Source: Arthrobacter sp. Y81 (GTDB taxonomy: Bacteria > Actinomycetota > Actinomycetes > Actinomycetales > Micrococcaceae). Taken from it: a stretch of DNA of 64,000 nt. The position numbers were made by a program, and so were the translations under genes. The notes beneath the pieces were generated by a model, which was given only the letters and a program-made list of their open reading frames with translations, had not been told where the DNA came from and ran no database searches. Below, in pieces: positions 17,341 through 26,394 of this stretch. Within the stretch, counting starts at the first letter, position 1. Each line of letters opens with the position of its first letter. The stretch covers positions 84,924 through 148,923 of the forward strand of contig NZ_PJIL01000012.1 in assembly GCF_002929335.1 (NCBI RefSeq), read 5' to 3'.

Positions 17341-19523
17341 GCGCCGCAGATTTCCGCAAGCTTGCCGATCTCTTCCCCGACGAGACCGTCACGCATTCCT
17401 ACGTCCAGGACATCCAGCTGCCCGCCGCAGGAGGGAAGAACAGTGGCGGGAAGCCCAGCGCCGGAACCTTCGCCCTGATCACCCTGGACAACGGCCTGGA
17501 CCACTCCAAGCCCACCACGCTCGGTCCCAACACCCTCGTGGAGCTCGGCACGGTCCTCGAAGGCCTCAAGGACCGTGCAGCCCGCGGCGAAATCGTGGGC
17601 GTCGGCGTCACCGGCAAGCCGTACTTCCTGGTGGCCGGCGCGGACCTGTCCGCCGTGAAATCCCTCAACAACCGGGACCACGGCCTCTGGATGGCGCAGC
17701 TCGGCCACGACGTCTACGCCACCCTGGCCAACCTCGGCGTCCCCAGCTTCGCGTTCATCAACGGCGTCGCCCTCGGCGGCGGCCTGGAGATCGCCCTGCA
17801 GTCCACCTACCGCACGGTGTCAACCGGCGCGGGCGCGCTGGCCCTTCCTGAAGCCTTCATCGGCCTGGTGCCCGGCTGGGGCGGCGTCTACATCCTGCCC
17901 CGGCTGATCGGGCCGGAGAACGCCGTCAAGGTGATGATCGAAAATCCGCTCAGCAACAACCGCACGCTCACCGGTCCGCAGGCCTTCGGCCTGGGAATGG
18001 CCGACGCCATGTTTGAACCCGCCGACTTCGTGGAGCAGTCCCTCGCCTGGGCTGCCGGGGTCATCTCGGGCGACGCCGCCCCGGAGCGGCCCAACGCCGT
18101 CGACCCCTCCGACCCGGCGGTTGCTGGCCGCTGGGCAGGCGCCATTGCCGCCGGGCGGGCTTTTGTGGAGTCCAAGACGTCCAATGCCTCCCCCGCCCCG
18201 GCCAAGGTGCTGGACATCATGGAGGCCAACAGAACCATGAGCCAGGAGGACTCGGCGGCGCTGGAGTGCGAAACGCTGGCCGGCCTCATGCAGACCGATG
18301 AGTTCCGCTCCACCGTGTACGCGTTCCTGGACCTTGTGCAGAAGCGCACCAAGCGTCCGGCCGGCGCTCCGGACCGCAAGCTGGCCCGCCCCGTGACCAA
18401 AGTGGGCGTGGTCGGTGCAGGCCTGATGGCCGGCCAGCTGGCCCTGCTGTTCGCCCGGCAGCTCAAGGTGCCGGTGGTTATGACGGACATCGACCAGGCC
18501 CGCGTGGACAAGGGTGTGGGCTACGTCCATGCGGAAGTGGACAAGCTGCTGGCAAAAAAGCGCATCAGCCCCGACGCCGCCAACCGCACCAGGGCCCTGG
18601 TTACCGGTTCGGTTTCCAAGGAGGCGTTTGCCGACGCCGACTTCGTCATCGAAGCGGTGTTTGAAGAGCTGAACGTCAAGAAGCAGGTGTTCGCCGAGGT
18701 TGAGGCGATCGTCTCGCCCGAGTGCATCCTGGCCACCAACACGTCGTCGCTTTCAGTGACGGCCATGGCGGCGGACCTTGTCCACCCCGAACGGCTGGTC
18801 GGATTCCACTTCTTCAACCCGGTGGCTGTGATGCCGCTGCTGGAGATCGTCCGTGCACCGAAGACCGACGACGCCGTGCTGGCCACCGCGTTTGAGCTCG
18901 CCAAAGGACTCAAGAAGTCCGCCGTTTTGGTCAAGGACGCCGCCGCGTTTGTGGTCAACCGCCTCCTGCTGCGGCTCATGGGCGAAGTGACGGCCGCGTT
19001 CGATGAGGGAACGCCGGCCGAGGTCGCGGACAACGCGCTGCGGCCCATGGGCCTGCCCATGACGCCGTTCACACTGGGTGCGATGGTGGGCCTGCCGGTG
19101 GCGCAGCACGTCCAGGAATCCCTGCACGCCGCGTTCGGGGACCGGTTCACCGTCTCACAGAACCTGCAGAAGCTGATCGACAACGGCGTCAAGTCCCTGT
19201 GGGCGCCGGAGAAGGGCCCGGACGGCAAGCCGTTCATTCCGGCCGAAACACTGGCGCTGCTCTCCTTCGGCACTTCCCCGTCCACGGGCGGGGAGGTCCT
19301 CCGCCGCACGCAGGACGCGCTGGCCGAAGAGATCGGGCTCATGCTGGACGAGGGCGTGGTGGCCGGACCGGAGGACATCGATCTGTGCATGATCCTCGGC
19401 GCCGGCTGGCCGATGTTCCTGGGCGGCATCACCCCGTACCTGGACCGCGTGGGCGCCTCGGAACGCGTCAACGGCAAGCGCTTCCTGGCACCCGGTGTCG
19501 CCTCCGCGGCGGTGGCGGCCTAG
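17337..19523 (+). CDS. fadB: fatty oxidation complex alpha subunit: enoyl-CoA hydratase / 3-hydroxyacyl-CoA dehydrogenase
   Basis: 728 aa from the ATG overlapping the thiolase stop. The N-terminal crotonase domain has FINGVALGGGLEIALQ and ALPEAFIGLVPGWGG, with the two Glu expected for hydratase activity. The NAD domain starts near residue 355 with VGVVGAGLMAGQLA. The dehydrogenase catalytic His is His491 in VGFHFFNPVAVMP. Two C-terminal dehydrogenase domains follow. Together with FadA it forms the trifunctional beta-oxidation complex. Confidence 0.97.
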   Translation: MSAADFRKLADLFPDETVTHSYVQDIQLPAAGGKNSGGKPSAGTFALITLDNGLDHSKPTTLGPNTLVELGTVLEGLKDRAARGEIVGVGVTGKPYFLVAGADLSAVKSLNNRDHGLWMAQLGHDVYATLANLGVPSFAFINGVALGGGLEIALQSTYRTVSTGAGALALPEAFIGLVPGWGGVYILPRLIGPENAVKVMIENPLSNNRTLTGPQAFGLGMADAMFEPADFVEQSLAWAAGVISGDAAPERPNAVDPSDPAVAGRWAGAIAAGRAFVESKTSNASPAPAKVLDIMEANRTMSQEDSAALECETLAGLMQTDEFRSTVYAFLDLVQKRTKRPAGAPDRKLARPVTKVGVVGAGLMAGQLALLFARQLKVPVVMTDIDQARVDKGVGYVHAEVDKLLAKKRISPDAANRTRALVTGSVSKEAFADADFVIEAVFEELNVKKQVFAEVEAIVSPECILATNTSSLSVTAMAADLVHPERLVGFHFFNPVAVMPLLEIVRAPKTDDAVLATAFELAKGLKKSAVLVKDAAAFVVNRLLLRLMGEVTAAFDEGTPAEVADNALRPMGLPMTPFTLGAMVGLPVAQHVQESLHAAFGDRFTVSQNLQKLIDNGVKSLWAPEKGPDGKPFIPAETLALLSFGTSPSTGGEVLRRTQDALAEEIGLMLDEGVVAGPEDIDLCMILGAGWPMFLGGITPYLDRVGASERVNGKRFLAPGVASAAVAA

Positions 19524-19543
19524 CAGCACCCTACCTAACCAAC

Positions 19544-19588
19544 CGGCGCCGCCGCCCGCGCTGTCTACCGGTGCGGGCGGCGGCGCCG
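19544..19588. terminator. hairpin between convergent fadB and ecfA
   Basis: A perfect 16-bp GC-rich stem (left arm begins CGGCGCCGCCGCC) with a 13-nt loop, located 20 bp after the fadB stop and 30 bp after the ecfA stop on the other strand. The U-tract is weak on both sides, so it may act together with Rho. Confidence 0.6.
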
Positions 19589-19618
19589 TTGTGCTGCCCG
19601 CGGGCCGCCGCACCGGCA

Positions 19619-21184
19619 TCATTCTTCCCGCAGCGTGCCGTCCCTCAGCTCCAGGATGCGGTGGGCGGTGGCCCGGGCGTAGGCGAGCTCGTGCGTCACG
19701 ATGACGACGGCGGCGCCCCGCAGCGCGGCGGCGCCAATGGCCTGGTTGAGGCGTTCGAGGCCGTGGCGGTCGAGCCCCACGGTGGGTTCGTCCAGCGCGA
19801 GGAGCGTCGGTTCCCGGGCCAGTACCGTGGCGAGGGCCAGGAGCCGCTGCCGGGACGCCGGAAGTTCATGCGGATGGATCTCCAGCTGGTCCGCGAGCCC
19901 GACGGCGGCCAGCGCCGCCAGCGCCTTGGTGGCCGCCTCCGGCCCGAACCTCCGGTCCAGGCCGAAGAGCACTTCGCGCAGAACCGTCCGCTCGAACAGC
20001 TGGTCGCGCGGATGCTGGAAGAGCAGGCCCACCCGGTCCGCCACCTTTCCGGTGGGAATGCCGGCGATGTCCGCGCCCCCGATCCGGACGCACCCCCGGT
20101 CCGGACGATGCAGGCCGTTGAAATGCCGCAGCAGCGTGGACTTCCCGGCCCCGTTCGGGCCCGTCACAGCCACGATCTGTCCCGCCCGTACGGCCAGGCT
20201 CAGGTCGGCCAGGATACCGGGACCCTTTCCGCGCCGTCCGGAGGGGAAGGCGAAGGCGATGCGCTCCAGCTCCAGAACGGGAGGTGTAGCGGTTTCTGCA
20301 CCGTGATCATGTTCAGTCCGACGACGGTGGTCGGCCGTGTGCGGGTCAGCAGCCCGGCGGACCGCGGTGAAGCAACCGCCCGTCCGGGCGGGCATCACGA
20401 CGCCGGATTGCAGCAGCCCGGGGCTGCCCGCCAGCTCGCCGGGCGTGCCGCGGGCGGTGACCGTCCCGCCGTCGAGCACCAGCCATTGGGTTGCCTCGAG
20501 GGCCAGCTCATCCACGGCCTGGCCCAGTACGATCACGGCGGTTCCGGAGCCGGTCAACCTGCGGACCAGTGAGCGGACCGACGCCGCGCCGGCTTTGTCC
20601 AGCGAACCGAGCGGTTCATCCAGCACCAGCACACCGGGACGGGTAATGGCGGCACACGCCACCGCCAAGCGCCGCAGTTCACCGCCGGAGAGGGTGGCGG
20701 GATCGCGTTCCAGCAAGGCAGCCAGTCCCGCTGCTTCGGCGGCGTGCATCACGGCGTCGTGCATCAGACGCCGGTCCATGCCGCGGTTCTCGAGGCCGAA
20801 CGCGAGCTCCTCGGCGACGGTGGACCCGACCGTGGACAACAGGGCGGCCGCATCCTGCGGAACGTAGCCCACGCGGTCGGACCACAGGGAAGGATTGATG
20901 CGCGGGTCGTCCGGGCCGCCGTGAAAAACGATAGGAGCGCTGTCCCCTGCCGCAGTGCCGGCCGCGGTGCCCAGCTGGAGGCTGCCCCGGAACCGGCCGG
21001 AGTGTCCTCCGGACAGCCAGCCGGCCAGGAGCCTGCCGAGGGTGGACTTGCCGCTGCCGGAGCCGCCGAGCACGGCAGTGAGCGTGCCCGGCACCGCGTC
21101 AACCGCCAGGTCCCGCAGGACGGACGCGTCCTCCCCGTGGTAGCTGAATTCCGTAATCCGCGCCTGCAGCAATGTCGGCCTCAT
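19619..21184 (-). CDS. ECF transporter ATPase with two fused nucleotide-binding domains
   Basis: 521 aa from the ATG at 21184, which overlaps the stop of the T-component gene. NBD1 has Walker A GGSGSGKS, signature LSGGELRRLAVA and Walker B VLVLDEPLGSLD. NBD2 has Walker A GPNGAGKST and Walker B LLALDEPTVGLD, but where LSGGQ is expected it reads LPASRQRLLALA. One ATP site is therefore probably degenerate. This is a fused EcfA1-EcfA2 arrangement, as in YkoD-type ATPases. It energises uptake by the membrane partners encoded just upstream. Confidence 0.9.
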   Translation of the reverse strand: MRPTLLQARITEFSYHGEDASVLRDLAVDAVPGTLTAVLGGSGSGKSTLGRLLAGWLSGGHSGRFRGSLQLGTAAGTAAGDSAPIVFHGGPDDPRINPSLWSDRVGYVPQDAAALLSTVGSTVAEELAFGLENRGMDRRLMHDAVMHAAEAAGLAALLERDPATLSGGELRRLAVACAAITRPGVLVLDEPLGSLDKAGAASVRSLVRRLTGSGTAVIVLGQAVDELALEATQWLVLDGGTVTARGTPGELAGSPGLLQSGVVMPARTGGCFTAVRRAADPHTADHRRRTEHDHGAETATPPVLELERIAFAFPSGRRGKGPGILADLSLAVRAGQIVAVTGPNGAGKSTLLRHFNGLHRPDRGCVRIGGADIAGIPTGKVADRVGLLFQHPRDQLFERTVLREVLFGLDRRFGPEAATKALAALAAVGLADQLEIHPHELPASRQRLLALATVLAREPTLLALDEPTVGLDRHGLERLNQAIGAAALRGAAVVIVTHELAYARATAHRILELRDGTLREE

Positions 21185-21969
21185 CCGGGCACTCCCCCGG
21201 GCCACTGACTGCTGGGCCACTGCATGTCAGGCCACTGTCCGGAGATCCGCAGCGCCACAGCGGCGACGGCCAGCAGCAGGGCGACGGCGCGGAAGGCCCG
21301 CTGGGCGGCGGTGTCCGGCACGTCCCGGTAGCTGGTCCGGGCCGTGGCGCCGTTGAAGCCCCGGGAATCAAGGGCCTGGGCCCGGTCGCCGGCCTCCTGG
21401 ATGAGCGAAAGGACCAGCGGCACCATTTGCAGCCGGGCTGCCGCCAGCCGGGGCAGCGGTCCGCCACGGACTACCAGTCCCCGTGATTCCTGGGCCTGCC
21501 GGATCCGGGCCAGCCGCCCGGAGATGGCCGGCGCCAGTGTGAGGGTGGATGCCAGCACGTAGCCGAACTGCGGCGGCACGCGGCGTGCTGACATCACCGC
21601 TACCAGGTCGGGCACGCGGACGGTGAACGAAAAGAGCAGGAACACCACAACGTACGCTGCCGTCCGGGTGCCCATGTCCAGCGCGAAGCCAAGACCTTCC
21701 GTCGTCACTCGGGCCGCGCCCCATTCCGCCAGGACCGTCCGGCCCTCGGGAAAGAACAGCCCGTGCATGATCAACAGGGACAGCCAGAACGGCGCCAGGA
21801 TTACGGCCGCGGCCGGCGCCAGGCGGCCGCACACTCCGGCACGAACCGCCAGCACAACGCCGCCAAGGATCACGGTGAGGGACGCGGCCCAGCTGGACGC
21901 CGCCGTCGTGGTCGCCGCGGTGGCTGCTGCCGCCGCCAAGGCGGTGAGGGGGTTCAGGCGTGCCGGCAC
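21181..21969 (-). CDS. ECF transporter transmembrane component T
   Basis: 262 aa from a GTG at 21969, four bases after the S-component stop; the frame continues upstream only inside the S gene. The protein has about five hydrophobic helices, and its C-terminal cytoplasmic part carries the two coupling motifs of EcfT proteins, RIRQAQESRGL and DRAQALDSRGF (the xRx/SRG signatures that contact the ATPase). Its stop overlaps the ATPase start. Confidence 0.9.
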   Translation of the reverse strand: MPARLNPLTALAAAAATAATTTAASSWAASLTVILGGVVLAVRAGVCGRLAPAAAVILAPFWLSLLIMHGLFFPEGRTVLAEWGAARVTTEGLGFALDMGTRTAAYVVVFLLFSFTVRVPDLVAVMSARRVPPQFGYVLASTLTLAPAISGRLARIRQAQESRGLVVRGGPLPRLAAARLQMVPLVLSLIQEAGDRAQALDSRGFNGATARTSYRDVPDTAAQRAFRAVALLLAVAAVALRISGQWPDMQWPSSQWPGGVPG

Positions 21970-21973
21970 GGAA

Positions 21974-22795
21974 TCAGGCGCCCGGCGTTTCCTGCTTCTT
22001 GCCGGCGAGGACGTTGAATCGCCGCACAAAGGCGAACTGCAGCGTGGTCCTGCGCGGCAGCGCGTACACCAGCAGCGCGACGACGGTGAACACAATGGCC
22101 TTGTCCATGGGATCGGAAATCAGCGCCTGCTTGGTGATCGCTGCGAGGAGCGTGTCGCCCATGGCCCGGAAGGCCCCGACAATCGCGCCGGTCCCGGCGC
22201 CGGACGTGCCGCCGAAGACGAAGGCCGCGATGGGTGCGGAGACGACGCCGGCCAGGATGCCCGTCACAAAACCGGCCACCGGGGCCAGGTAGAAGCGGCG
22301 GAACAGTCCGTGGCGGGCAGCCAGCCCCGACAGGAACCCGATGAGCGCCGCCCCGGCGGCGAAGGGCAGCACGGTGGGGTTGATGAAGGACCAGACGATG
22401 CTGCTGAGGGCGCCCGTTGCGGCGCCCGCGGCCGGGCCGGCCAGGACGGCGATGAGCACGGTGCCGATCGCATCGAAGTAGAACGGCAGGCCGGTGGATC
22501 CCATGATTTGTCCCAGGGCGATGTTGAGGACCAGTGCCACCGGAATCAGCACCAGGGTGGACGTGGGAAGGGTTGGCAGCACTCCGATGATCAGGAGAAT
22601 GGCTCCCAGCAGGAACCCGCCCAGGGCTACCAGCGTGGACCCGCTGGCCAGCCCGTTGGTGATGTCCGCGGGCTGCGTCAGGACAAGGAAGATGAAAGTG
22701 GCCGCGATGGACACCGCGCCGAGCACCTCAAGCAGGCGACGGATGCGGACAGCCCGCTGTCCGGGTGCGGGCAGGATCAGGGACTGCTGTGACAT
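21974..22795 (-). CDS. ECF transporter substrate-binding component S
   Basis: 273 aa, almost entirely hydrophobic, with seven or eight predicted membrane helices. It includes STGLPFYFDAIGTVLIAVLAG (residues about 99-119), the LPFYFDxIGT motif common in S components that bind small vitamins or bases. A start at 22795 gives MSQQSLILPAPGQ. The substrate cannot be read from the sequence. The neighbouring nucleoside hydrolase points to a nucleoside, nucleobase or related compound (inference). I saw no known riboswitch in the 146-bp leader. Confidence 0.85.
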   Translation of the reverse strand: MSQQSLILPAPGQRAVRIRRLLEVLGAVSIAATFIFLVLTQPADITNGLASGSTLVALGGFLLGAILLIIGVLPTLPTSTLVLIPVALVLNIALGQIMGSTGLPFYFDAIGTVLIAVLAGPAAGAATGALSSIVWSFINPTVLPFAAGAALIGFLSGLAARHGLFRRFYLAPVAGFVTGILAGVVSAPIAAFVFGGTSGAGTGAIVGAFRAMGDTLLAAITKQALISDPMDKAIVFTVVALLVYALPRRTTLQFAFVRRFNVLAGKKQETPGA

Positions 22796-22941
22796 GGTTG
22801 TTCCTTTGGCTGTGGGCTGCGCTCCGCGGGTACACCGGTACCGGGATCGGCAAACGTGCGCCTATGTCACCTCGGCGCAGCTACCATCTTAGCGGCCGCC
22901 GTGCGCGGGGGCTTCCTACTTTCGGGGGGCTCTTCGGGGGC

Positions 22942-23973
22942 CTATACGGAGCCGAGCCGCCGGGCCAATGCGCCCACCGAACCGATGAGCTCGTCAAAGC
23001 ACTGCTGCGGGTTGTTGGACGTCACGATCCGGGCGTTCGGCGGCAGCCCCCACAGTCCCCGGTAGTCGGCCACGGTGGTGCCCATCAGGAGCGGTGACCG
23101 GGTTTCGACGTCCACCGTCGCCAGCTCCGTGGTGATTGCCGTCCGCCCCACGGCCACACAGGCGGCGAAGGCGTCGTGCATGTGTGCCACGAAGCCCTGG
23201 TCATAGAGGCGGTGGAACTCCATGTAGAAGCGGATGGCATCGGACAGGCAGGCCACCAGGGGGTTGCCGGACCGGCTGCGGAGGCCCTCCGGCTGTTCGG
23301 GGAGGACGAGTTCCGGCTGGTCGGTGCCCGCGGCCTCCCCCAGTTTCTGCAGGTGTTCGGGCCGCATCTCGATCAGCTCGGTGGTCTCCAGCGCGCACAC
23401 CACGGGCAGTTTGTCCTCCGGGAGGCCCCGGTAGGCGGCAAACACCTCCTTCGCGGCATGCGGATCGACGGAGACGTTCCACTCCGCCGTCGGCGTGGTG
23501 TTGCCCTGGTAGTAGAAGCTGCCGCCCATGATCACGAGGCCCTTGAGCAGGCGTGGCAGGTCCGGTTCCCGGCGCAGGGCGAGGGCGAAGTTTGTCAGGG
23601 GGCCCGTGATCAGGCCGGTGATCTCGCCGGGGTGCTTCCGCACCTCGTCAACCCACACGTCCACGGCATGCCGCGTTGAGATCGCGCCGGCCGGCGTCGG
23701 AAGTTCCGCGTAACCGATGCCCTGCGGGCCGTGGGTTTCCTCCGTGGTGACCAGCGGGATCTCCAGTGGCACCTCCGCGCCGATGGCCACCTCGACCCCC
23801 GGTATGCCGCACAGCTCAAGCAGGGCCAGGTTGTTCAGTGCCACCTGCCGTGCGCCCACATTACCGGCGGTGCAGGTGATGGCCTGCAACCGGACGTCGG
23901 GGCGGGACAGGAGGTAAACCAGGGCCAGTGCGTCGTCGATCCCGGTGTCGACGTCCATCAGGACCGAATGCAT
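22942..23973 (-). CDS. inosine/uridine-preferring nucleoside hydrolase
   Basis: 343 aa. The calcium and ribose binding signature DVDTGIDDA is at residues 7-15, and TCTAGNVG, VIMGGSF and DPHAAKEVF follow in family order. It splits ribonucleosides into base and ribose. The start codon shares a base with the stop of the upstream aldo/keto reductase (TGATG), so the pair is translated together. The ECF transporter genes begin 146 bp downstream on the same strand. Confidence 0.93.
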   Translation of the reverse strand: MHSVLMDVDTGIDDALALVYLLSRPDVRLQAITCTAGNVGARQVALNNLALLELCGIPGVEVAIGAEVPLEIPLVTTEETHGPQGIGYAELPTPAGAISTRHAVDVWVDEVRKHPGEITGLITGPLTNFALALRREPDLPRLLKGLVIMGGSFYYQGNTTPTAEWNVSVDPHAAKEVFAAYRGLPEDKLPVVCALETTELIEMRPEHLQKLGEAAGTDQPELVLPEQPEGLRSRSGNPLVACLSDAIRFYMEFHRLYDQGFVAHMHDAFAACVAVGRTAITTELATVDVETRSPLLMGTTVADYRGLWGLPPNARIVTSNNPQQCFDELIGSVGALARRLGSV

Positions 23974-24950
23974 CAGAAGAGAGCAACCTTGGGCGTGCGG
24001 GGGAAGATCTCATCCAGCTGGGCACGTTCGTCGGCAGTGGGCACCCAGGCCACAGCGGCGGCGTTCTCGCGGACCTGCTCAGGCCTCGTGGCGCCGGCAA
24101 TCACACTGCTCACGGACGGCTGGGCCGCCAGCCACGAAAACGCCACCTGGATCTCGCTGAGGTTGCGCTCTGCGGCGAACGCACTGAACTTCTCCAGCTG
24201 GTCCCAGTCGGCGTCGTGGACAAGGTTGGTGCGGGTGTGGCTGAGGCGGGAGCCTTCCGGCGCCTTGCCCGGCGCGTACTTGCCCGTCAGCAGGCCGTTG
24301 GCCAGCGGGAAGTAGGGCAGCACGCCCAGGCCGTAGGCTTCCGCGACCGGCGTGATTTCCAGCTCGGCGCGCCGGTCCAGCAGGTTGTAGTGGTTCTGCG
24401 TCGAAATGAAACGGGAACCGCCGCGGCCTCGGGCCACGAATTCGGCCTCGGCGATCTGCCAGCCGGCCCGGTTGGAGTGCCCGATGTAACGGACCTTGCC
24501 GCTCGTGACGAGGTCGTCCAGGGCGGCGAGAGTCTCGTCGATGGGCGTCAGCGGGTCCGGGGTGTGGAACTGGTAGAGGTCGATCCAGTCCGTCCCCAGC
24601 CGGCGCAGCGACGCCTCGGCCGCCTTGACGATGTAGCGGCGGGAGCCGCGGGCACCGAAGTCGTTGCCGTTGGCTCCGCGCATGTCCATGCCGAATTTCG
24701 TGGCAACGACTGCGTCCTCCCGCCTGCCGGCGAGGGCCCTGCCCAGCATTGTTTCGCTCAGTCCGGGCTCGCGGCCGTAGGTGTCCGCGACGTCAAAGAG
24801 CGTAATGCCCGCGTCCAGGGCGGCATGGACGACGGCGTCGGTCCCCTCCTGCGACTCCGTCACCGTATTGGCCCGGCCAAGGTTGTTGCAGCCAAGGCCG
24901 ACAACAGAGACGGTCAATCCGGAGTTTCCAAGGCGGCGGTGTTCAGTCAT
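23973..24950 (-). CDS. aldo/keto reductase
   Basis: 325 aa TIM-barrel NADPH enzyme. The catalytic tetrad is present: Asp53 and Tyr58 in FDVADTYGR, Lys85 in VATKFG and His129 in LYQFHTPDP. The C-terminal NADP site is SVIAGATRPEQVREN. Aldo/keto reductases of this group reduce aldehydes and sugars. Being fused by a TGATG junction to the nucleoside hydrolase, it may act on the released sugar or an aldehyde derived from it, which is inference. Confidence 0.94.
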   Translation of the reverse strand: MTEHRRLGNSGLTVSVVGLGCNNLGRANTVTESQEGTDAVVHAALDAGITLFDVADTYGREPGLSETMLGRALAGRREDAVVATKFGMDMRGANGNDFGARGSRRYIVKAAEASLRRLGTDWIDLYQFHTPDPLTPIDETLAALDDLVTSGKVRYIGHSNRAGWQIAEAEFVARGRGGSRFISTQNHYNLLDRRAELEITPVAEAYGLGVLPYFPLANGLLTGKYAPGKAPEGSRLSHTRTNLVHDADWDQLEKFSAFAAERNLSEIQVAFSWLAAQPSVSSVIAGATRPEQVRENAAAVAWVPTADERAQLDEIFPRTPKVALF

Positions 24951-25023
24951 GAAATCAGCCTATAACGGCCGCGCGGAAAGACCCGACGCTGCCCGTTGTG
25001 GCAGCGGCGGGTACTGCGGCCGG

Positions 25024-25242
25024 TCAGGCGGCCGGGAACTCGAGTCCGTGCTCGTCCATGGCATCCTCAAGCTGGGCCATGGTTTTGACGCCCATTCCGT
25101 GCAACTTCGACAGTTCCCGCTTACCGAACTGGACCACCTGTTCCAGGGTTTCCAGTCCGGCGTGGGCCATGGCCCGGCGGGCAGGCGCGCCGATTCCGTG
25201 GGGAATCGGGGTATGGCCTGGTTGAACGGATTTACGCGTCAT
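25024..25242 (-). CDS. small helix-hairpin-helix protein resembling the RNA polymerase alpha C-terminal domain
   Basis: 72 aa from the ATG at 25242 with GGGAGG eight bases upstream; the frame is open further but without a ribosome site. Residues 14-70 (IGAPARRAMAHAGLETLEQ, then LSKLHGMGVKTMAQLEDAM) match the alphaCTD / HhH pattern of two helix-hairpin-helix units (GxxxxGMGxKT). Such domains bind DNA minor groove or UP elements. It is solitary, 34 bp after a hypothetical gene on the same strand. Similar free alphaCTD-like proteins are seen in other actinobacteria from memory. The role is unknown. Confidence 0.75.
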   Translation of the reverse strand: MTRKSVQPGHTPIPHGIGAPARRAMAHAGLETLEQVVQFGKRELSKLHGMGVKTMAQLEDAMDEHGLEFPAA

Positions 25243-25276
25243 TACGGATGCCTCCCAGAAAGTCGGTTGCCCCCTC

Positions 25277-25837
25277 TTAGAGGGTAAAGCCCGAAGCCGG
25301 TTTCGGCGAGTGCTTGAGCTTAAACGCCTCCGGATCTCCGAACGGCGCCGCCCCGATGCTGAGCTTCGTGTAGTCCAGGTCCTCGCCCCGGATGCAGACC
25401 TTGATGGCGTTGACGGCTTTGTTGACGTCCGGGCACAGGCAGAAGATGTTGAGTTTGGCATCACCAAACTCTGACCGCTCCACGGTGCCGAGGCCGCGCC
25501 AGGCGAGGTGGCTGATGAGCGCGTCCTTCGCCTTTTCCTCGAGGTAGCGGTCGCGGTCCGTGCCGTCCTTGGTTTTCAACGCATACTGGGCAACCACCCA
25601 GAACTGGTCTTCCTCGGCGATCTCCGCGTAGCCGTCCTCAGCGCACTGCACGGCGAAAGCGTCCATGAGGCCTTCAGCAGCCGCGGCATCGGGAACATCC
25701 GTTTCATCCGTCTTGCTCTGGTGCCCCACCACGCCGTGATTCATCACGAACTGGCTGTAGTCCTCATCGAACCAGGCTTCCCGGAACTGGAGAACCCCTT
25801 CGTCGTCGCGTTTGTAGACCCTGATAATTCCGCTCAT
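25277..25837 (-). CDS. conserved hypothetical protein coupled to DUF402
   Basis: 186 aa, acidic, soluble. It starts MSGIIRVYKRDDEGVLQFREAW and contains GVVGHQSKTDETDVP, EDQFWVVAQYALKTKDGT and CLCPDVNKAVNAIKVCIRGEDLDY. I do not recognise a named family. Its ATG overlaps the DUF402 stop (ATGA), so it is the third gene of a dxs-DUF402 transcript. The multiple strands and the absence of membrane segments suggest a small globular domain. Confidence 0.8.
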   Translation of the reverse strand: MSGIIRVYKRDDEGVLQFREAWFDEDYSQFVMNHGVVGHQSKTDETDVPDAAAAEGLMDAFAVQCAEDGYAEIAEEDQFWVVAQYALKTKDGTDRDRYLEEKAKDALISHLAWRGLGTVERSEFGDAKLNIFCLCPDVNKAVNAIKVCIRGEDLDYTKLSIGAAPFGDPEAFKLKHSPKPASGFTL

Positions 25838-26394
25838 GCCCGTCCTCTCCTGAACCACTCGGCGTCTGTGCCGTCGAACGGTGCGTGCTGTGCCTTGACG
25901 GCCTGATAAAGCTGTTCTGTCTCCTGGAGCATGCGGTCCACGATGTCCCGCGGATACTCCATGCTCACCTGGTGTTCGGCGAATTCGTCTTCGTCGTCGA
26001 TGTACACGCCCCGGGTGACGGACCGGATCACGTCCAGGTCCATGTCGATCACGTGGAACTCCAGGGTCCCGGGCCTGATGCCGTTCCAGCCGTGGCCCAC
26101 GGCGAGGTCCACGTACACGCGGAAGTCCCCGGGGTAGGTGTCGTCGTAAAACGTGGCCACGTAGTCGCCGGTGCGGGGAACGAGCAGCACGGCATCGGAA
26201 CTGGCGTGGAAGGCGGCACCGGGCCGTGAGATGAACGAGCCCTTGGGCTGGAAGATCCACCAGCCGTGCCGGTCTTCACCGAGATAGTTACCCGGGACCA
26301 CCCAGTGGGCGCCGCCATTCCATTTGCGGTTCCGCGCCACCACCAGGTCTCCCGGTTTGAGGCTCTCGGGAGGTGTGGCCTCGTGCGGGATCAC
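25834..26394 (-). CDS. DUF402 family protein (nucleoside di/triphosphatase-like fold)
   Basis: 186 aa from GTG, four bases overlapping the dxs stop. The core motif YPGDFRVYVDLAVGHGWNG, with IDMDLDVI and VYIDDEDEFAEH, corresponds to the DUF402 family (FomD / Sa1684 NTDP type), which hydrolyses nucleotides in characterised members. A tryptophan-rich N-terminal part (WNGGAHWVVPGNYLGEDRHGWW) precedes it. Coupling to dxs is seen here; whether it is functional is unknown. Confidence 0.85.
   Translation of the reverse strand: MIPHEATPPESLKPGDLVVARNRKWNGGAHWVVPGNYLGEDRHGWWIFQPKGSFISRPGAAFHASSDAVLLVPRTGDYVATFYDDTYPGDFRVYVDLAVGHGWNGIRPGTLEFHVIDMDLDVIRSVTRGVYIDDEDEFAEHQVSMEYPRDIVDRMLQETEQLYQAVKAQHAPFDGTDAEWFRRGRA

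Noticed and set aside
22796..22941. Possible riboswitch in the leader of the ECF S gene
   Set aside because: I looked for TPP, FMN, cobalamin and preQ1 landmarks on the minus strand and found none; only a small unconvincing hairpin.
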